38,983 bases of DNA from an uncultured Agathobaculum sp. GTDB taxonomy: Bacteria; Bacillota; Clostridia; Oscillospirales; Butyricicoccaceae. Both the position numbers and the translations under genes were made by a program. The stretch lies in NCBI GenBank assembly GCA_944384725.1, contig CALWUJ010000017.1, positions 1-38,983 on the forward strand. The letters run 5' to 3'. Under the pieces are notes generated by a model. That model was given only the letters and a program-made list of their open reading frames with translations. It did no database searches and had not been told where the DNA came from. The first letter of the stretch is position 1. Each line of letters starts with the position of its first letter. This document shows positions 1-8,487 of the stretch, piece by piece.

Positions 1-680
1 AGTATCCTAGTCAGCGCATACGATTCCCAGGACGGGCCTAAAAATCCGTAGAAGGGCATATCGATGAAGTCTCTGGTGTTTGCTTCTTACGCCCAGTTTG
101 GGGTGGATGCTGGAGGTTAAGGCTTGCGGGCGCGCTTCAATGGCATGAAGTACCGACCCGCCTGCCGTGGAGACCCGCGACTGTCGGACACCTATAGCAT
201 CCCTTTTGGGGTTGATGGATGTCCAACGGCACGGGATGAAACCTGTATTGCGGTGCGGAGGAAGCTATGCGGTATACGCCAGCCTTTTGGCAGGTGGCCC
301 GCGTGGTGACCAAAACGCTGTGTGCAGTGTAGCCTGCCTTGCGTGGCCATGGTGGATATCGTATCCGCCTGCGGTTTCCCGGCCAGGAAAACGCGGGAAT
401 TGACGGTTGAAACCATGTCTGCAAAAGAGGCTAAGAATCGTGTTGCCTGCAGTGGAAATCACCTAGGCTATTCAGAAATGAGGCAGGCAGAGGATTGCAG
501 TGCGGACTCAGTGGCAATTCGGTCCCGGTGATGGTAACATCCCGGCACGGACTTTAATGGGAAACCCCCACGACGGCGACGCGTGGCAGTCCGCGGGGAA
601 AGCCAACCGAACCTCAAGCCGCAAGATTAACTCGGCCTGCCGTCACTTCTATTTGGATGGAACAACCGAAGGGTTTTAAC
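1..680 (+). ncRNA. ole: OLE RNA (large structured noncoding RNA), probably truncated at its 5' end by the window edge
   Basis: No open frame here has a ribosome binding site or a recognisable product, yet the stretch is full of nested stems. Examples: 186-190 with 220-224 enclosing 199-203 with 208-212; 525-528 with 542-545 followed, after a bulged T529, by 530-533 with 538-541 closed by a GTAA (GNRA) tetraloop; 549-553 with 588-592 enclosing 568-572 with 582-586. OLE RNA is known as a roughly 600-nt RNA of anaerobic and extremophilic Firmicutes, made from an operon with isoprenoid, argR and recN genes and lying directly before the gene for its membrane partner OapA; it has been linked to tolerance of alcohols, cold and Mg2+ stress. 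Length, position before an OapA-like gene and the dxs-tlyA-nadK-argR-recN order all match. I identify it by context and structure, not by a covariance model; the exact ends are unknown, the 3' end being placed before the oapA ribosome binding site. Confidence 0.8.
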
Positions 681-696
681 AATAAGGAGTATTTTT

Positions 697-1287
697 TTGG
701 AAGCATCCGATAAACCGAAAAAAAAGAACCAGCCGCCGCAAAAGCCGCGGCTGATTAACACCAAATGGGTGGCAACGATCATGCCGATCAGCTTTGTGCT
801 GTCGGTTGTGATGAGCTATATGTCGAATGAGGCGCTCAATAACGCGGGCACAATTTTGTCCTTTGTGGTGCTGTTTTTCTTTATCGCACTGGGCATCCTA
901 TTCGATATGATCGGCATTGCCGCGGCCTCCGCGACTGAGAAGGAATTCCACTCCATGGCGGCGCACCGCGTGCGCGGCGCAAAGGAAGCGGTGTGGATGA
1001 CCCGCAATGCGGAAAAGGTGTCGAGCATCTGCAACGACGTGGTCGGTGATATCTGCGGCATCATTTCCGGTGCAACGGGTGCGCTCATCGTCACCAACAT
1101 TACGGCTGGGATGAACGGTGTGCAGGTGGTACTGGTTTCGCTTCTGGTCACCGGATTGATCTCTGCCATGACGATCGGCGGCAAGGCTGCCGGTAAAGGT
1201 GTGGCGATGGCGTTTAGCAGCCGTGTGCTGGCCATCTGCGGACGGGTGTTGTCGGTGCTGCCGTTTTCGCTGGATAGCAAAAGATAG
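697..1287 (+). CDS. oapA: OapA-like integral membrane protein, OLE RNA partner
   Basis: A 196-residue protein with a lysine/proline-rich basic N-terminus (residues 6-18) and about four hydrophobic segments (roughly 25-42, 52-77, 114-136, 142-165). The middle has a charged stretch after segment two (FHSMAAHRVRGAKEA, 84-98) like that in CorB/CNNM-type membrane proteins, which is why such proteins are often labelled CorB-like. OapA is known to bind OLE RNA and bring it to the membrane. The start is TTG at 697, with AAGGAG at 684-689; no better start lies near. It directly follows the large RNA and precedes dxs, so RNA and protein probably share one transcript. The identification rests on size, membrane topology, basic tail and place; function in this organism is inferred. 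Confidence 0.75.
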   Translation: MEASDKPKKKNQPPQKPRLINTKWVATIMPISFVLSVVMSYMSNEALNNAGTILSFVVLFFFIALGILFDMIGIAAASATEKEFHSMAAHRVRGAKEAVWMTRNAEKVSSICNDVVGDICGIISGATGALIVTNITAGMNGVQVVLVSLLVTGLISAMTIGGKAAGKGVAMAFSSRVLAICGRVLSVLPFSLDSKR

Positions 1288-1315
1288 AAAATGCTTCCGT
1301 GGTGGGAATGAAGTT

Positions 1316-3187
1316 ATGAAAAGATACGGAATTCTGGACAATATTACAAGCCCCGCGGACTTGCGCGGATTGTCTTACGACACGCTCGGTGTGCTGTGTG
1401 CTTCGCTGCGCGAATTTATCGTCGATTCGGTTTCGCGCACGGGCGGCCATCTGGCTTCCAATCTGGGTGTTGTAGAGCTGGCTGTCGCGTTGGAGCGGGA
1501 GTTCGATTCCTCGCGTGACCGCATCATTTACGACGTAGGACACCAGAGTTATGTCCATAAGATTCTGACCGGCCGCCGTGACCGCTTTGATACATTGCGG
1601 CAATACGGCGGTCTTTCCGGTTTCATGAAGCCGGAGGAGAGCATTGCCGATCCTTGCGTGACCGGACATGCTTCGGATTCGGTGTCGGTGGCGCTGGGTA
1701 TGGCGCATGCCCGTACGCTGAAAAATCAGAAATATCATGTGGTTGCCGTCATTGGAGACGGTGCGCTGACTGGCGGCATGGCTTATGAGGCGCTCAGCAA
1801 CGCCGGCACATCGGGCGAACCGCTTCTGGTGGTGCTGAACGACAATAACATGTCCATTGCGCAGAATGTCGGCGGGCTGAGCCGGCATTTGTCGCGTCTG
1901 CGCGTCAGTCCGCGCTATCTGCATGCCAAAGTGCGTGTCAAGGAACGGCTGGCCCGTATCCCGGGCGGCCGTGCGGTTTCGCGTGTGATTTCGCGGATGA
2001 AGGCGCGCATGAAAGGACTGCTGTTGCCGACCTCTCTGTTTGAGCAGATGGGATTTATTTACCTTGGCCCGGTCGATGGACATGACCTGAAAAGCGTGTG
2101 TGAGCTGCTTTCGCAGGCAAAAAAGATCAAAAAGCCGGTGCTGTTGCATGTGATGACGCAAAAGGGCCGCGGCTATGCGCCGAGTGAGCGCGAGCCGGAG
2201 AAATACCACGGCGTTTCGCCGTTCGACCCGCTCACGGGTGCGTTTCAGGCGGGCAAGAAAGAGGATTTTTCCGCTTGTTTCGGTCGGGAATTATGTGCGT
2301 TCGCGGAAAAGGACGCGCGTATCTGTGCGATCACGGCGGCAATGCCCTCGGGCACGGGGCTGACGCGGTTTGCGTCCCGTTTTCCCGACCGCTTTTTTGA
2401 CGTCGGCATTGCCGAGGAGCACGCGGTCGCCATGGCGGCCGGTATGGCGGCACAGGGCTTGGTGCCTGTGGTTGCCATGTATTCGACCTTTTTGCAGCGC
2501 GCTTATGACCAAATGGTGCATGATGTGGCGATTGAAAGACTGCATGTTGTGTTCTGTGTGGACCGTGCAGGCATCGTTGGTGCGGATGGCGCAACGCATA
2601 ACGGCGTGCTGGATGTAGCGTTTTTGCGCTCGATTCCGGGCGTGAAAATTTTCTGCCCGTCGAATTTTGCCGAACTGCGCAGCATGATGTCGCGTGCGCT
2701 GTATCATGAAAGTGGACCGGTTGCGATCCGCTATCCGCGCGGCGGCGAGGGTGCGTTCCGAAAGGATACGGCAGGCGAGACGATTGCCTGCGTGCGTGAG
2801 ACAACAGGCCGCGAGGTGACGCTGCTGACGCACGGTGCACTCGTCAATGAAGTGATTGCCGCAGCCGATATTCTGGAGAAAAAAGGTGTACACGCACAGG
2901 TCTGCAAGGTAAACGAGATCAGCGACGCGCTGGCAAAAGCCTTTCTCGCGCGGGAGGATGTGCGTTCCGGCTGGTGTGTGGTCGTCGAGGATGTGGTGGA
3001 AAGCGGCGGCTTGGGTGAATGGGTAGCTGCTCACCGGGATGGCCGCGTGGACTGCCTGAATACCGGAGACCGGTTCCTGCCGCATGGTGGTGTGAGTGAC
3101 GTATACCGTCATTGCGGCATTGATGCGGAAGGCATCGCTTCGTTTGTTATCAAAAACCGAAAGGGAAAGGAAAACGACCTTGGCTAA
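1316..3187 (+). CDS. dxs: 1-deoxy-D-xylulose-5-phosphate synthase
   Basis: A 623-residue thiamine-diphosphate enzyme that condenses pyruvate and glyceraldehyde-3-phosphate to DXP, the first step of the MEP isoprenoid pathway, in the cytoplasm. The TPP/Mg2+ motif GDGALTGGMAYEALSNAG is at 147-164 with NDNNMS at 175-180, and the catalytic glutamate region EEHA at 367-370. The frame stays open upstream to 1199, inside oapA, but ATG at 1316 gives the usual family length and the normal N-terminus; a GGTGGG stretch lies just before it. It lies 28 bases after oapA and its last bases overlap tlyA, so it is inside the OLE operon, as in other OLE-bearing Firmicutes. Confidence 0.97.
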   Translation: MKRYGILDNITSPADLRGLSYDTLGVLCASLREFIVDSVSRTGGHLASNLGVVELAVALEREFDSSRDRIIYDVGHQSYVHKILTGRRDRFDTLRQYGGLSGFMKPEESIADPCVTGHASDSVSVALGMAHARTLKNQKYHVVAVIGDGALTGGMAYEALSNAGTSGEPLLVVLNDNNMSIAQNVGGLSRHLSRLRVSPRYLHAKVRVKERLARIPGGRAVSRVISRMKARMKGLLLPTSLFEQMGFIYLGPVDGHDLKSVCELLSQAKKIKKPVLLHVMTQKGRGYAPSEREPEKYHGVSPFDPLTGAFQAGKKEDFSACFGRELCAFAEKDARICAITAAMPSGTGLTRFASRFPDRFFDVGIAEEHAVAMAAGMAAQGLVPVVAMYSTFLQRAYDQMVHDVAIERLHVVFCVDRAGIVGADGATHNGVLDVAFLRSIPGVKIFCPSNFAELRSMMSRALYHESGPVAIRYPRGGEGAFRKDTAGETIACVRETTGREVTLLTHGALVNEVIAAADILEKKGVHAQVCKVNEISDALAKAFLAREDVRSGWCVVVEDVVESGGLGEWVAAHRDGRVDCLNTGDRFLPHGGVSDVYRHCGIDAEGIASFVIKNRKGKENDLG

Positions 3188-3977
3188 AAAACGTTTGGAT
3201 GTATTGCTGTTTGAAAAAGGGCTTTGTCCTTCACGGGAGCGCGCAAAGACAGCAATTATGGAAGGCATTGTCTATATTGCCGGGCAAAAAGCAGGAAAAG
3301 CGGGCGATATGGTGGATGAAAACGCCGAACTGGAAGTGCGCGGCAACGAAAATGCTTTTGTTTCCCGCGGCGGCAAAAAAATCGAGAAGGCGCTCGACTA
3401 TTTTTCGATCGACCCGGCGGGGCTGGTCGTGATGGACGTGGGTGCATCCACCGGCGGTTTTACCGATTGTCTGCTGCGCCGCGGTGCGGTCAAGGTTTAT
3501 TCGATCGACGTCGGCTATGGACAGCTGGCATGGAGCTTGCGCCAAGATCCGCGCGTCAAGTGCATGGAACGCACCAATATCCGCTATGTGACCCCGGAAA
3601 TGCTCGAGGAAACGCCGAGCCTGTGCGTGATTGACGTATCGTTTATTTCTTTGCGTCTGGTGCTGCCGGTCGTTTCCGGTTTGCTGACCGAAAACGGTCG
3701 TGTGGCGTGCCTGATTAAGCCGCAGTTTGAAGCGGGAAAAGGCAAGGTCGGCAAAAAAGGCGTGGTGCGCGAGCCGGAGATCCATTTGGGAGTGCTCGAG
3801 CAGTTTGTGGAAAATGCGCATACGGCAGGCTTCGCCGTGCAGGATATCACATTCTCGCCCATCAAGGGACCGGAAGGAAATATCGAGTTTTTGGGCTACT
3901 TATGGAAGCAGGGAGAGGACAGCGTGCCGGACCTGCGCGAGATTGTGCGGCAGGCACACGAGGAATTGGATGGCTGA
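3180..3977 (+). CDS. tlyA: TlyA family S4-domain RNA 2'-O-methyltransferase
   Basis: A 265-residue protein with an N-terminal S4 RNA-binding domain (about 3-62) and an FtsJ-like Rossmann methyltransferase domain; the SAM-binding glycine-rich motif DVGASTGGFTDCL and the later KPQFEAGKGKVGKKG segment are clear. TlyA proteins methylate ribose positions in 16S and 23S rRNA; some relatives are called haemolysins for historical reasons. The start is TTG at 3180, overlapping the end of dxs by eight bases, with AAAGGAAA just upstream; it gives the standard N-terminus AKKRLDVLLFEKGL. The stop overlaps the nadK start, so translation is probably coupled. Confidence 0.93.
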   Translation: MAKKRLDVLLFEKGLCPSRERAKTAIMEGIVYIAGQKAGKAGDMVDENAELEVRGNENAFVSRGGKKIEKALDYFSIDPAGLVVMDVGASTGGFTDCLLRRGAVKVYSIDVGYGQLAWSLRQDPRVKCMERTNIRYVTPEMLEETPSLCVIDVSFISLRLVLPVVSGLLTENGRVACLIKPQFEAGKGKVGKKGVVREPEIHLGVLEQFVENAHTAGFAVQDITFSPIKGPEGNIEFLGYLWKQGEDSVPDLREIVRQAHEELDG

Positions 3978-4833
3978 GACAGCAATGAAGCGTTTTTTTA
4001 TCTATCCCAACATGCGAAAAGAGGGGGCATATGCCGTACTGCCGCAGGTCTGTGATCGCTTGCAGCGAGAAGGCGTTCGGCTGATGCTGCCTATGCAGAT
4101 GCGGTCGGCGGCGCTGGGGCTGGACGGCGTGGATTATATGGAAACCGGAGATGCAGTGCAGTTTGCCGATCTGGCGGTCGTGCTGGGCGGCGACGGAACC
4201 ATGCTGCGTCTGGCACGCGCGGCGGCGCAGCAGGAGTTGCCCATGCTGGGCATCAATGTCGGGCATGTCGGGTTCATGACCGAACTGGAGCCGGGCGAGC
4301 TGGACAGGATGGAAAAACTCTTCAGCGGTGATTATACGATCGACAGCCGTATGATGCTGCATGTGGCGGTCTATCGGCAGGGACGGCTGGTTTATGAAAA
4401 CGATGCGCTCAACGACATTGTGCTGGCCAAAGGTACGGCTTTCCGTGTGGTGCGCGTGTGCATTTCAGCAGATGACGAGGAAGTGACACAGTTTAACGGT
4501 GACGGTCTGATTGTCGCCACGCCAACCGGGTCGACAGCTTACGGCTTGTCCGCCGGCGGGCCGGTGATCGAGCCGAGCGCAGAAAATCTGGCGGTCATCC
4601 CGATTTGTGCGCATGCATTGGCGGCAAAGGCGTTTGTGTTTGCACCGGAGCGGCGCATTGCGCTTTCTGCGGCCTGCGAAGGCGGCAGCGAGGTGTTCCT
4701 TTCCGCGGACGGCGGGCAGGGCTTTGCCATCCGTCCGGATGACCGGGTGGAGATCACGCGCTCACCGCTTCGCACCCGTTTGGTGCGGCTGAAGGGAATC
4801 AGCTTTTATAAAATATTGCAGAAAAAGCTCTGA
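3970..4833 (+). CDS. nadK: NAD kinase
   Basis: A 287-residue cytoplasmic enzyme that phosphorylates NAD to NADP. The signature GGDGTMLRLAR (NAD kinase GGDGT motif), NVGHVGFMTELE and the PTGSTAYGLSAGGP motif are all present. The start ATG at 3970 overlaps the tlyA stop and has GAGG just upstream; an alternative ATG at 3985 would remove five residues. NADPH supply suits a neighbour of dxs, since later MEP-pathway steps consume it. NAD kinase next to tlyA, argR and recN is the common Firmicutes arrangement. Confidence 0.96.
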   Translation: MAETAMKRFFIYPNMRKEGAYAVLPQVCDRLQREGVRLMLPMQMRSAALGLDGVDYMETGDAVQFADLAVVLGGDGTMLRLARAAAQQELPMLGINVGHVGFMTELEPGELDRMEKLFSGDYTIDSRMMLHVAVYRQGRLVYENDALNDIVLAKGTAFRVVRVCISADDEEVTQFNGDGLIVATPTGSTAYGLSAGGPVIEPSAENLAVIPICAHALAAKAFVFAPERRIALSAACEGGSEVFLSADGGQGFAIRPDDRVEITRSPLRTRLVRLKGISFYKILQKKL

Positions 4834-4847
4834 TAGGGGGCGCGAAT

Positions 4848-5303
4848 ATGAAATTTCAAAGACAGGCAAAAATCCTCGAATTGATCGACCGGTTTGAGAT
4901 TGAGACACAGGAGGATCTGACCGCTCATCTGCGGGCGTATGGCTATAATACCACGCAGGCGACGGTCTCGCGCGATATCAAGGAGTTGCGGCTGATTAAG
5001 TCGCTTTCTGCGGAAACCGGTAAATATAAGTACACCGCGGCGTCTGGTGGTACGGCGGACAGCTTCACCACGCGCTTGCGCAATATCTTCCGCGAATGCG
5101 TCACGGAGATCGCTGCTGCGCAGAACATGGTGGTTATCAAGACATTGCCCGGCTTGGGGCAGGCGGCTGCCATGGCGATTGATGCGATGCGTGGCACGGA
5201 TGTGGTCGGCACGCTTGGCGGAGACGATACCGTGTTTGCGGTGATGCGCGATAATGAGAGCGCGGCGCGCTTTTGCCAACAGGCGCAGGACATTCTAAAG
5301 TAA
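4848..5303 (+). CDS. argR: Arginine repressor ArgR
   Basis: A 151-residue transcription factor with an N-terminal winged helix (about 1-70, with the recognition segment TQATVSRDIKEL) and a C-terminal hexamerisation and arginine-binding domain carrying the GDDTVFAV motif. ArgR binds L-arginine and represses arginine biosynthesis or activates catabolism. A GGGGG-rich ribosome site precedes ATG 4848. ArgR is a standard member of the OLE-linked operon and of the recN region in Firmicutes. No arginine genes lie in the window, so its targets are elsewhere. Confidence 0.96.
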   Translation: MKFQRQAKILELIDRFEIETQEDLTAHLRAYGYNTTQATVSRDIKELRLIKSLSAETGKYKYTAASGGTADSFTTRLRNIFRECVTEIAAAQNMVVIKTLPGLGQAAAMAIDAMRGTDVVGTLGGDDTVFAVMRDNESAARFCQQAQDILK

Positions 5304-5322
5304 AGCAGGGGAGGAAGCGGCG

Positions 5323-7002
5323 ATGCTGCAATTACTCCATATTGAAAATATCGCAGTCATCGAACGGGCGGACATCGAACTGGAAAACGGTTTGACCGTA
5401 TTGTCCGGTGAGACCGGCGCAGGTAAGTCGATTGTGATCGACTCAATTGGCGCGATTTTGGGCAAACGGGTCAGTCGTGATCTGGTGCGTGCAGGCGCAC
5501 AAAAGGGCTTTGTCAGCGCGGTGTTCACCGATCTTTCGGCGGGGCTTACCAGCTTGCTCGACGAGTTGGCGCTCACGGGTGACGAGCCGGATACGCTGCA
5601 TTTGCAGCGGCAGATCACAGCGGACGGCAAAAGCACCTGCCGGGTCAATATGAAGCCGGTGTCTGCTGCGGTGCTGCGGCAGCTGGCGCCGTATTTGATT
5701 GATATTCATGGCCAAAACGATGGTCAGAAGCTGCTGGATGAACAGCATCACATTGACTATCTGGATGGATATGCCGGGTTGGATGCGCTGCTGGCGAAGT
5801 ACTGTCCCAAATATCAGTCGCTGCTCGCGCTGCGGCGCGAAATCACTGCGCTCGAAACCGGTGAGCAGGAGCGTTTGCAGCGCATTGACATGCTTTCTTT
5901 CCACAAAGAGGAAATTGAGCAGGCGGCACTCCAGCCGGACGAGGACGAGACACTGGCGCAGCGCAAAGCATATTTCGACCACGCGGGCAAGATTGCAGGG
6001 GCGCTCGAGCAGGTGCGGCTTGCGCTGAACGGAGATGACGAGGTCGGCGGCGCATGCGCGCTGCTCGATCAGGCGGCAGCGGCACTGGCTGGACTGCATG
6101 AAGTGTCGGATGCATTTGACGCCATGGCGGAACAGGCTGAGGAGGTGCGCTTGCTCGCGGCAGATTTGCGGGATAATGTGGTCAGCCGCAGCGAGAATCT
6201 GGATTTTTCATCAGCCGAGCGCGAATGGGTCGAGCAGCGGCTCGACCTGATCTACCGACTCAAGCAGAAATACGGCGGCACGCTCGAGGAAATTGCTGCC
6301 TACCATGCACGCATCACGGCGGAGCTGGACACACTTGCTGATTCAGACAACAGACGCGAAGAACTGCGCGAGCGATACCGTGCGGAACTTGCTGAGGCAA
6401 AGCAGTTGGCTGCCCAGATTTCAGAGAAACGGCGTCAGGCAGCTGCACGTCTGGAAAAGGCGATCGTGCGGGAGTTGTCGGAGCTGGATATGGACAAGGT
6501 CAAGATGCGCGTAGCGGTGCACACAGGTACCAAACTTGCGGCGCATGGTTTCGACACGGTCACATTTGAGATTTCGGTCAATCCCGGTGAGCCGGAAAAA
6601 CCGCTCTCCAAGGTTGCGTCCGGCGGTGAGCTGAGCCGCATCATGCTGGCACTCAAAAACGTCTTGACGGCGGGCGAGGATGTTGGTATGCTGATTTTCG
6701 ACGAGATCGACACCGGCGTTTCCGGCCATGCTGCGCAGCAGATCGCGCGCAAGCTGTCTGCGATCGCAAAGAAAAAGCAGACGTTGTGCGTTACGCATCT
6801 GCCGCAGATCGCAGCGATGGGCGACCACCATCTGCGCATTGCCAAATCCGTGCGGGAGGGACGCAGCTATACCGATGTCAGTCCGATGAACCGGGTGCAG
6901 CGCGTGGATGAGATCGCGCGGCTGCTGTCCGGCGAGCAGATCTCGGATGCGGCGCGCCGCAATGCTGAGGAACTGCTGGGAGCGGCCGGACAGGAGGACT
7001 AA
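5323..7002 (+). CDS. recN: DNA repair protein RecN
   Basis: A 559-residue SMC-like ATPase that acts at double-strand breaks in recombinational repair. Walker A GETGAGKS is at 29-36; the central part is a long coiled coil (about 150-380) rich in Glu, Gln and Arg; the ABC signature SGGELSRIML and Walker B LIFDEIDTG are in the last third. Length is normal. GGGGAGGAAG precedes ATG 5323. It is the last large gene of the OLE-oapA-dxs-tlyA-nadK-argR-recN run. Confidence 0.97.
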   Translation: MLQLLHIENIAVIERADIELENGLTVLSGETGAGKSIVIDSIGAILGKRVSRDLVRAGAQKGFVSAVFTDLSAGLTSLLDELALTGDEPDTLHLQRQITADGKSTCRVNMKPVSAAVLRQLAPYLIDIHGQNDGQKLLDEQHHIDYLDGYAGLDALLAKYCPKYQSLLALRREITALETGEQERLQRIDMLSFHKEEIEQAALQPDEDETLAQRKAYFDHAGKIAGALEQVRLALNGDDEVGGACALLDQAAAALAGLHEVSDAFDAMAEQAEEVRLLAADLRDNVVSRSENLDFSSAEREWVEQRLDLIYRLKQKYGGTLEEIAAYHARITAELDTLADSDNRREELRERYRAELAEAKQLAAQISEKRRQAAARLEKAIVRELSELDMDKVKMRVAVHTGTKLAAHGFDTVTFEISVNPGEPEKPLSKVASGGELSRIMLALKNVLTAGEDVGMLIFDEIDTGVSGHAAQQIARKLSAIAKKKQTLCVTHLPQIAAMGDHHLRIAKSVREGRSYTDVSPMNRVQRVDEIARLLSGEQISDAARRNAEELLGAAGQED

Positions 7003-7005
7003 CGC

Positions 7006-7047
7006 ATGGTAATCATCGACGAGCGGTATAAGGAACGCGCTCCGTGA
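7006..7047 (+). CDS. Possible 13-residue micro-peptide between recN and tyrS
   Basis: ATG at 7006 opens a 13-codon frame (MVIIDERYKERAP) ending at 7047. It has an excellent ribosome binding site, AGGAGG at 6992-6997, placed eight bases before the ATG inside the recN end. The stop codon lies in the loop of a hairpin (7037-7043 against 7048-7053, or 7037-7041 against 7054-7058). It could be a decayed gene start or a short leader peptide for tyrS. I know no family; coding is uncertain. Confidence 0.35.
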   Translation: MVIIDERYKERAP

Positions 7048-7106
7048 GGGAGCAGCGCATAAAACGGAAAACTAATTTTATATTTTATAAATGCGGGAGA
7101 ACACAA

Positions 7107-8330
7107 ATGACACTTTACGAAGAACTCAAAGCGCGCGGGCTGATCGCGCAGGTGACCAACGAGGAAGAAATCAGCGAAATGATCAACAACGGCAAAGCCA
7201 CTTTCTACATTGGCTTTGACCCGACGGCGGACAGCCTGCATGTCGGCCACTTTATGGCGCTGTGCCTGATGAAGCGTTTGCAGATGGCGGGCAACAAGCC
7301 GATCGCGCTGATCGGCGGCGGCACCGGCATGGTTGGTGACCCTTCCGGCCGAACGGACATGCGTTCGATGATGACGGTCGAGACCATCCAGCACAACTGC
7401 GACTGCTTTAAGAAGCAGATGGAGCGCTTCATCGAATTCGGTGAGGATAAGGCGCAGATGGTCAACAATGCGGACTGGCTGATGGGCCTCAATTATATCG
7501 AGCTGCTGCGCGAGGTTGGCGCCTGCTTCTCGGTCAACAACATGCTGCGTGCGGAATGCTACAAGCAGCGCATGGAAAAGGGCCTGAGCTTCCTGGAATT
7601 CAACTATATGATTATGCAGTCGTATGACTTCTACTATCTGTTCCAGCACTACGGCTGCAACATGCAGTTCGGCGGCAATGACCAGTGGTCGAACATGCTC
7701 GGCGGCACGGAGCTGATTCGCCGCAAGCTGGGCAAGGACGCGCACGCGATGACCATTACGCTGCTTCTCAACTCTGAGGGCAAGAAGATGGGTAAGACCG
7801 CGGCGGGCGCCGTCTGGCTTGACCCGAACAAGACCTCGCCCTACGACTTCTTCCAGTACTGGCGCAATGTAGACGACGCGGACGTGCTCAAGTGCATCCG
7901 CATGCTGACCTTCCTGCCGCTCGAGCAGATCGAGGAGATGGATAAGTGGGAAGGCGCACAGCTGAACAAGGCAAAGGAAATTCTCGCCTACGAGCTGACC
8001 GAGCTGGTACACGGCAAGGAAGAGGCGGACAAGGCGATGGAAGCCGCCAAGAACATCTTCGCAGGCGGCGGTTCGAGCGAGAACATGCCGACCACGACCC
8101 TGACCGATGCGGACTTTGCGGATGGCCAGATCGGTGTGCTGACGCTGCTGGTCAAGTGCGGTCTGGCGGCGTCCAACGGCGAGGCGCGCAAGCTCGTGCA
8201 GGGCGGCGGCGTTTCGATCGACGGCGACAAGATCGCGGACTTCAAGACCATGCTGGACAAGGATTTCTTCCAGCAGGAGCGCATGGTCAAAAAGGGCAAG
8301 AAAACTTTCCACAAGGTTGTGCTGGGCTAA
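7107..8330 (+). CDS. tyrS: Tyrosyl-tRNA synthetase
   Basis: A 407-residue class I aminoacyl-tRNA synthetase charging tRNA-Tyr. The HIGH motif is HVGH at 45-48, the KMSKS motif is KMGKT at 227-231; GDPSGRT, QSYDFYYL and GGNDQWSN are tyrosine-enzyme hallmarks, and an S4 domain closes the C-terminus (about 340-407). The frame runs upstream to 7044, but ATG 7107 has GGGAGA at 7095-7100 and gives the family N-terminus. There is no T-box leader in the roughly 100 bases upstream. A hairpin terminator follows at 8346. Confidence 0.97.
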   Translation: MTLYEELKARGLIAQVTNEEEISEMINNGKATFYIGFDPTADSLHVGHFMALCLMKRLQMAGNKPIALIGGGTGMVGDPSGRTDMRSMMTVETIQHNCDCFKKQMERFIEFGEDKAQMVNNADWLMGLNYIELLREVGACFSVNNMLRAECYKQRMEKGLSFLEFNYMIMQSYDFYYLFQHYGCNMQFGGNDQWSNMLGGTELIRRKLGKDAHAMTITLLLNSEGKKMGKTAAGAVWLDPNKTSPYDFFQYWRNVDDADVLKCIRMLTFLPLEQIEEMDKWEGAQLNKAKEILAYELTELVHGKEEADKAMEAAKNIFAGGGSSENMPTTTLTDADFADGQIGVLTLLVKCGLAASNGEARKLVQGGGVSIDGDKIADFKTMLDKDFFQQERMVKKGKKTFHKVVLG

Positions 8331-8345
8331 GCATGATGGAAATAA

Positions 8346-8380
8346 GGCGCTGTGGCTGCGATGGCCGCAGCGCCTTTCTG
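8346..8380 (+). terminator. Rho-independent terminator after tyrS
   Basis: A ten-base-pair GC-rich stem (8346-8355 with 8365-8374, one G-T pair) is followed by TTTCT. The U run is short, so efficiency may be moderate. Confidence 0.7.
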
Positions 8381-8427
8381 CTTGTGCGGTGGCGAATGAT
8401 GGAAAAGAAAAGCGTAAAAAGCCATCC

Positions 8428-8456
8428 TTGCGCATTTTTTCGCGGTGTATTATAAT
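8428..8456 (+). promoter_or_regulatory. Promoter of the apbE operon
   Basis: TTGCGC at 8428-8433, a 17-base spacer, and a consensus TATAAT at 8451-8456, 32 bases before the apbE start. The same TTGCGC-17-TATAAT layout drives lepB at 25585. Confidence 0.75.
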
Positions 8457-8487
8457 GGTACATGATTTTTGTGATGAGGAGCACGGT

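Noticed and set aside
124-531. Several short reading frames on both strands in the first 690 bases
   Set aside because: None has a ribosome binding site or a recognisable protein, and the same bases form many nested RNA stems.
7048-7106. A T-box or AT-rich promoter for tyrS
   Set aside because: The space is too short for a T-box, the conserved T-box sequence is absent, and the AT-rich hexamers lack a spaced -35.
6999-8435. A 478-codon minus-strand frame opposite tyrS
   Set aside because: Antisense shadow of tyrS; no motif and no ribosome site.
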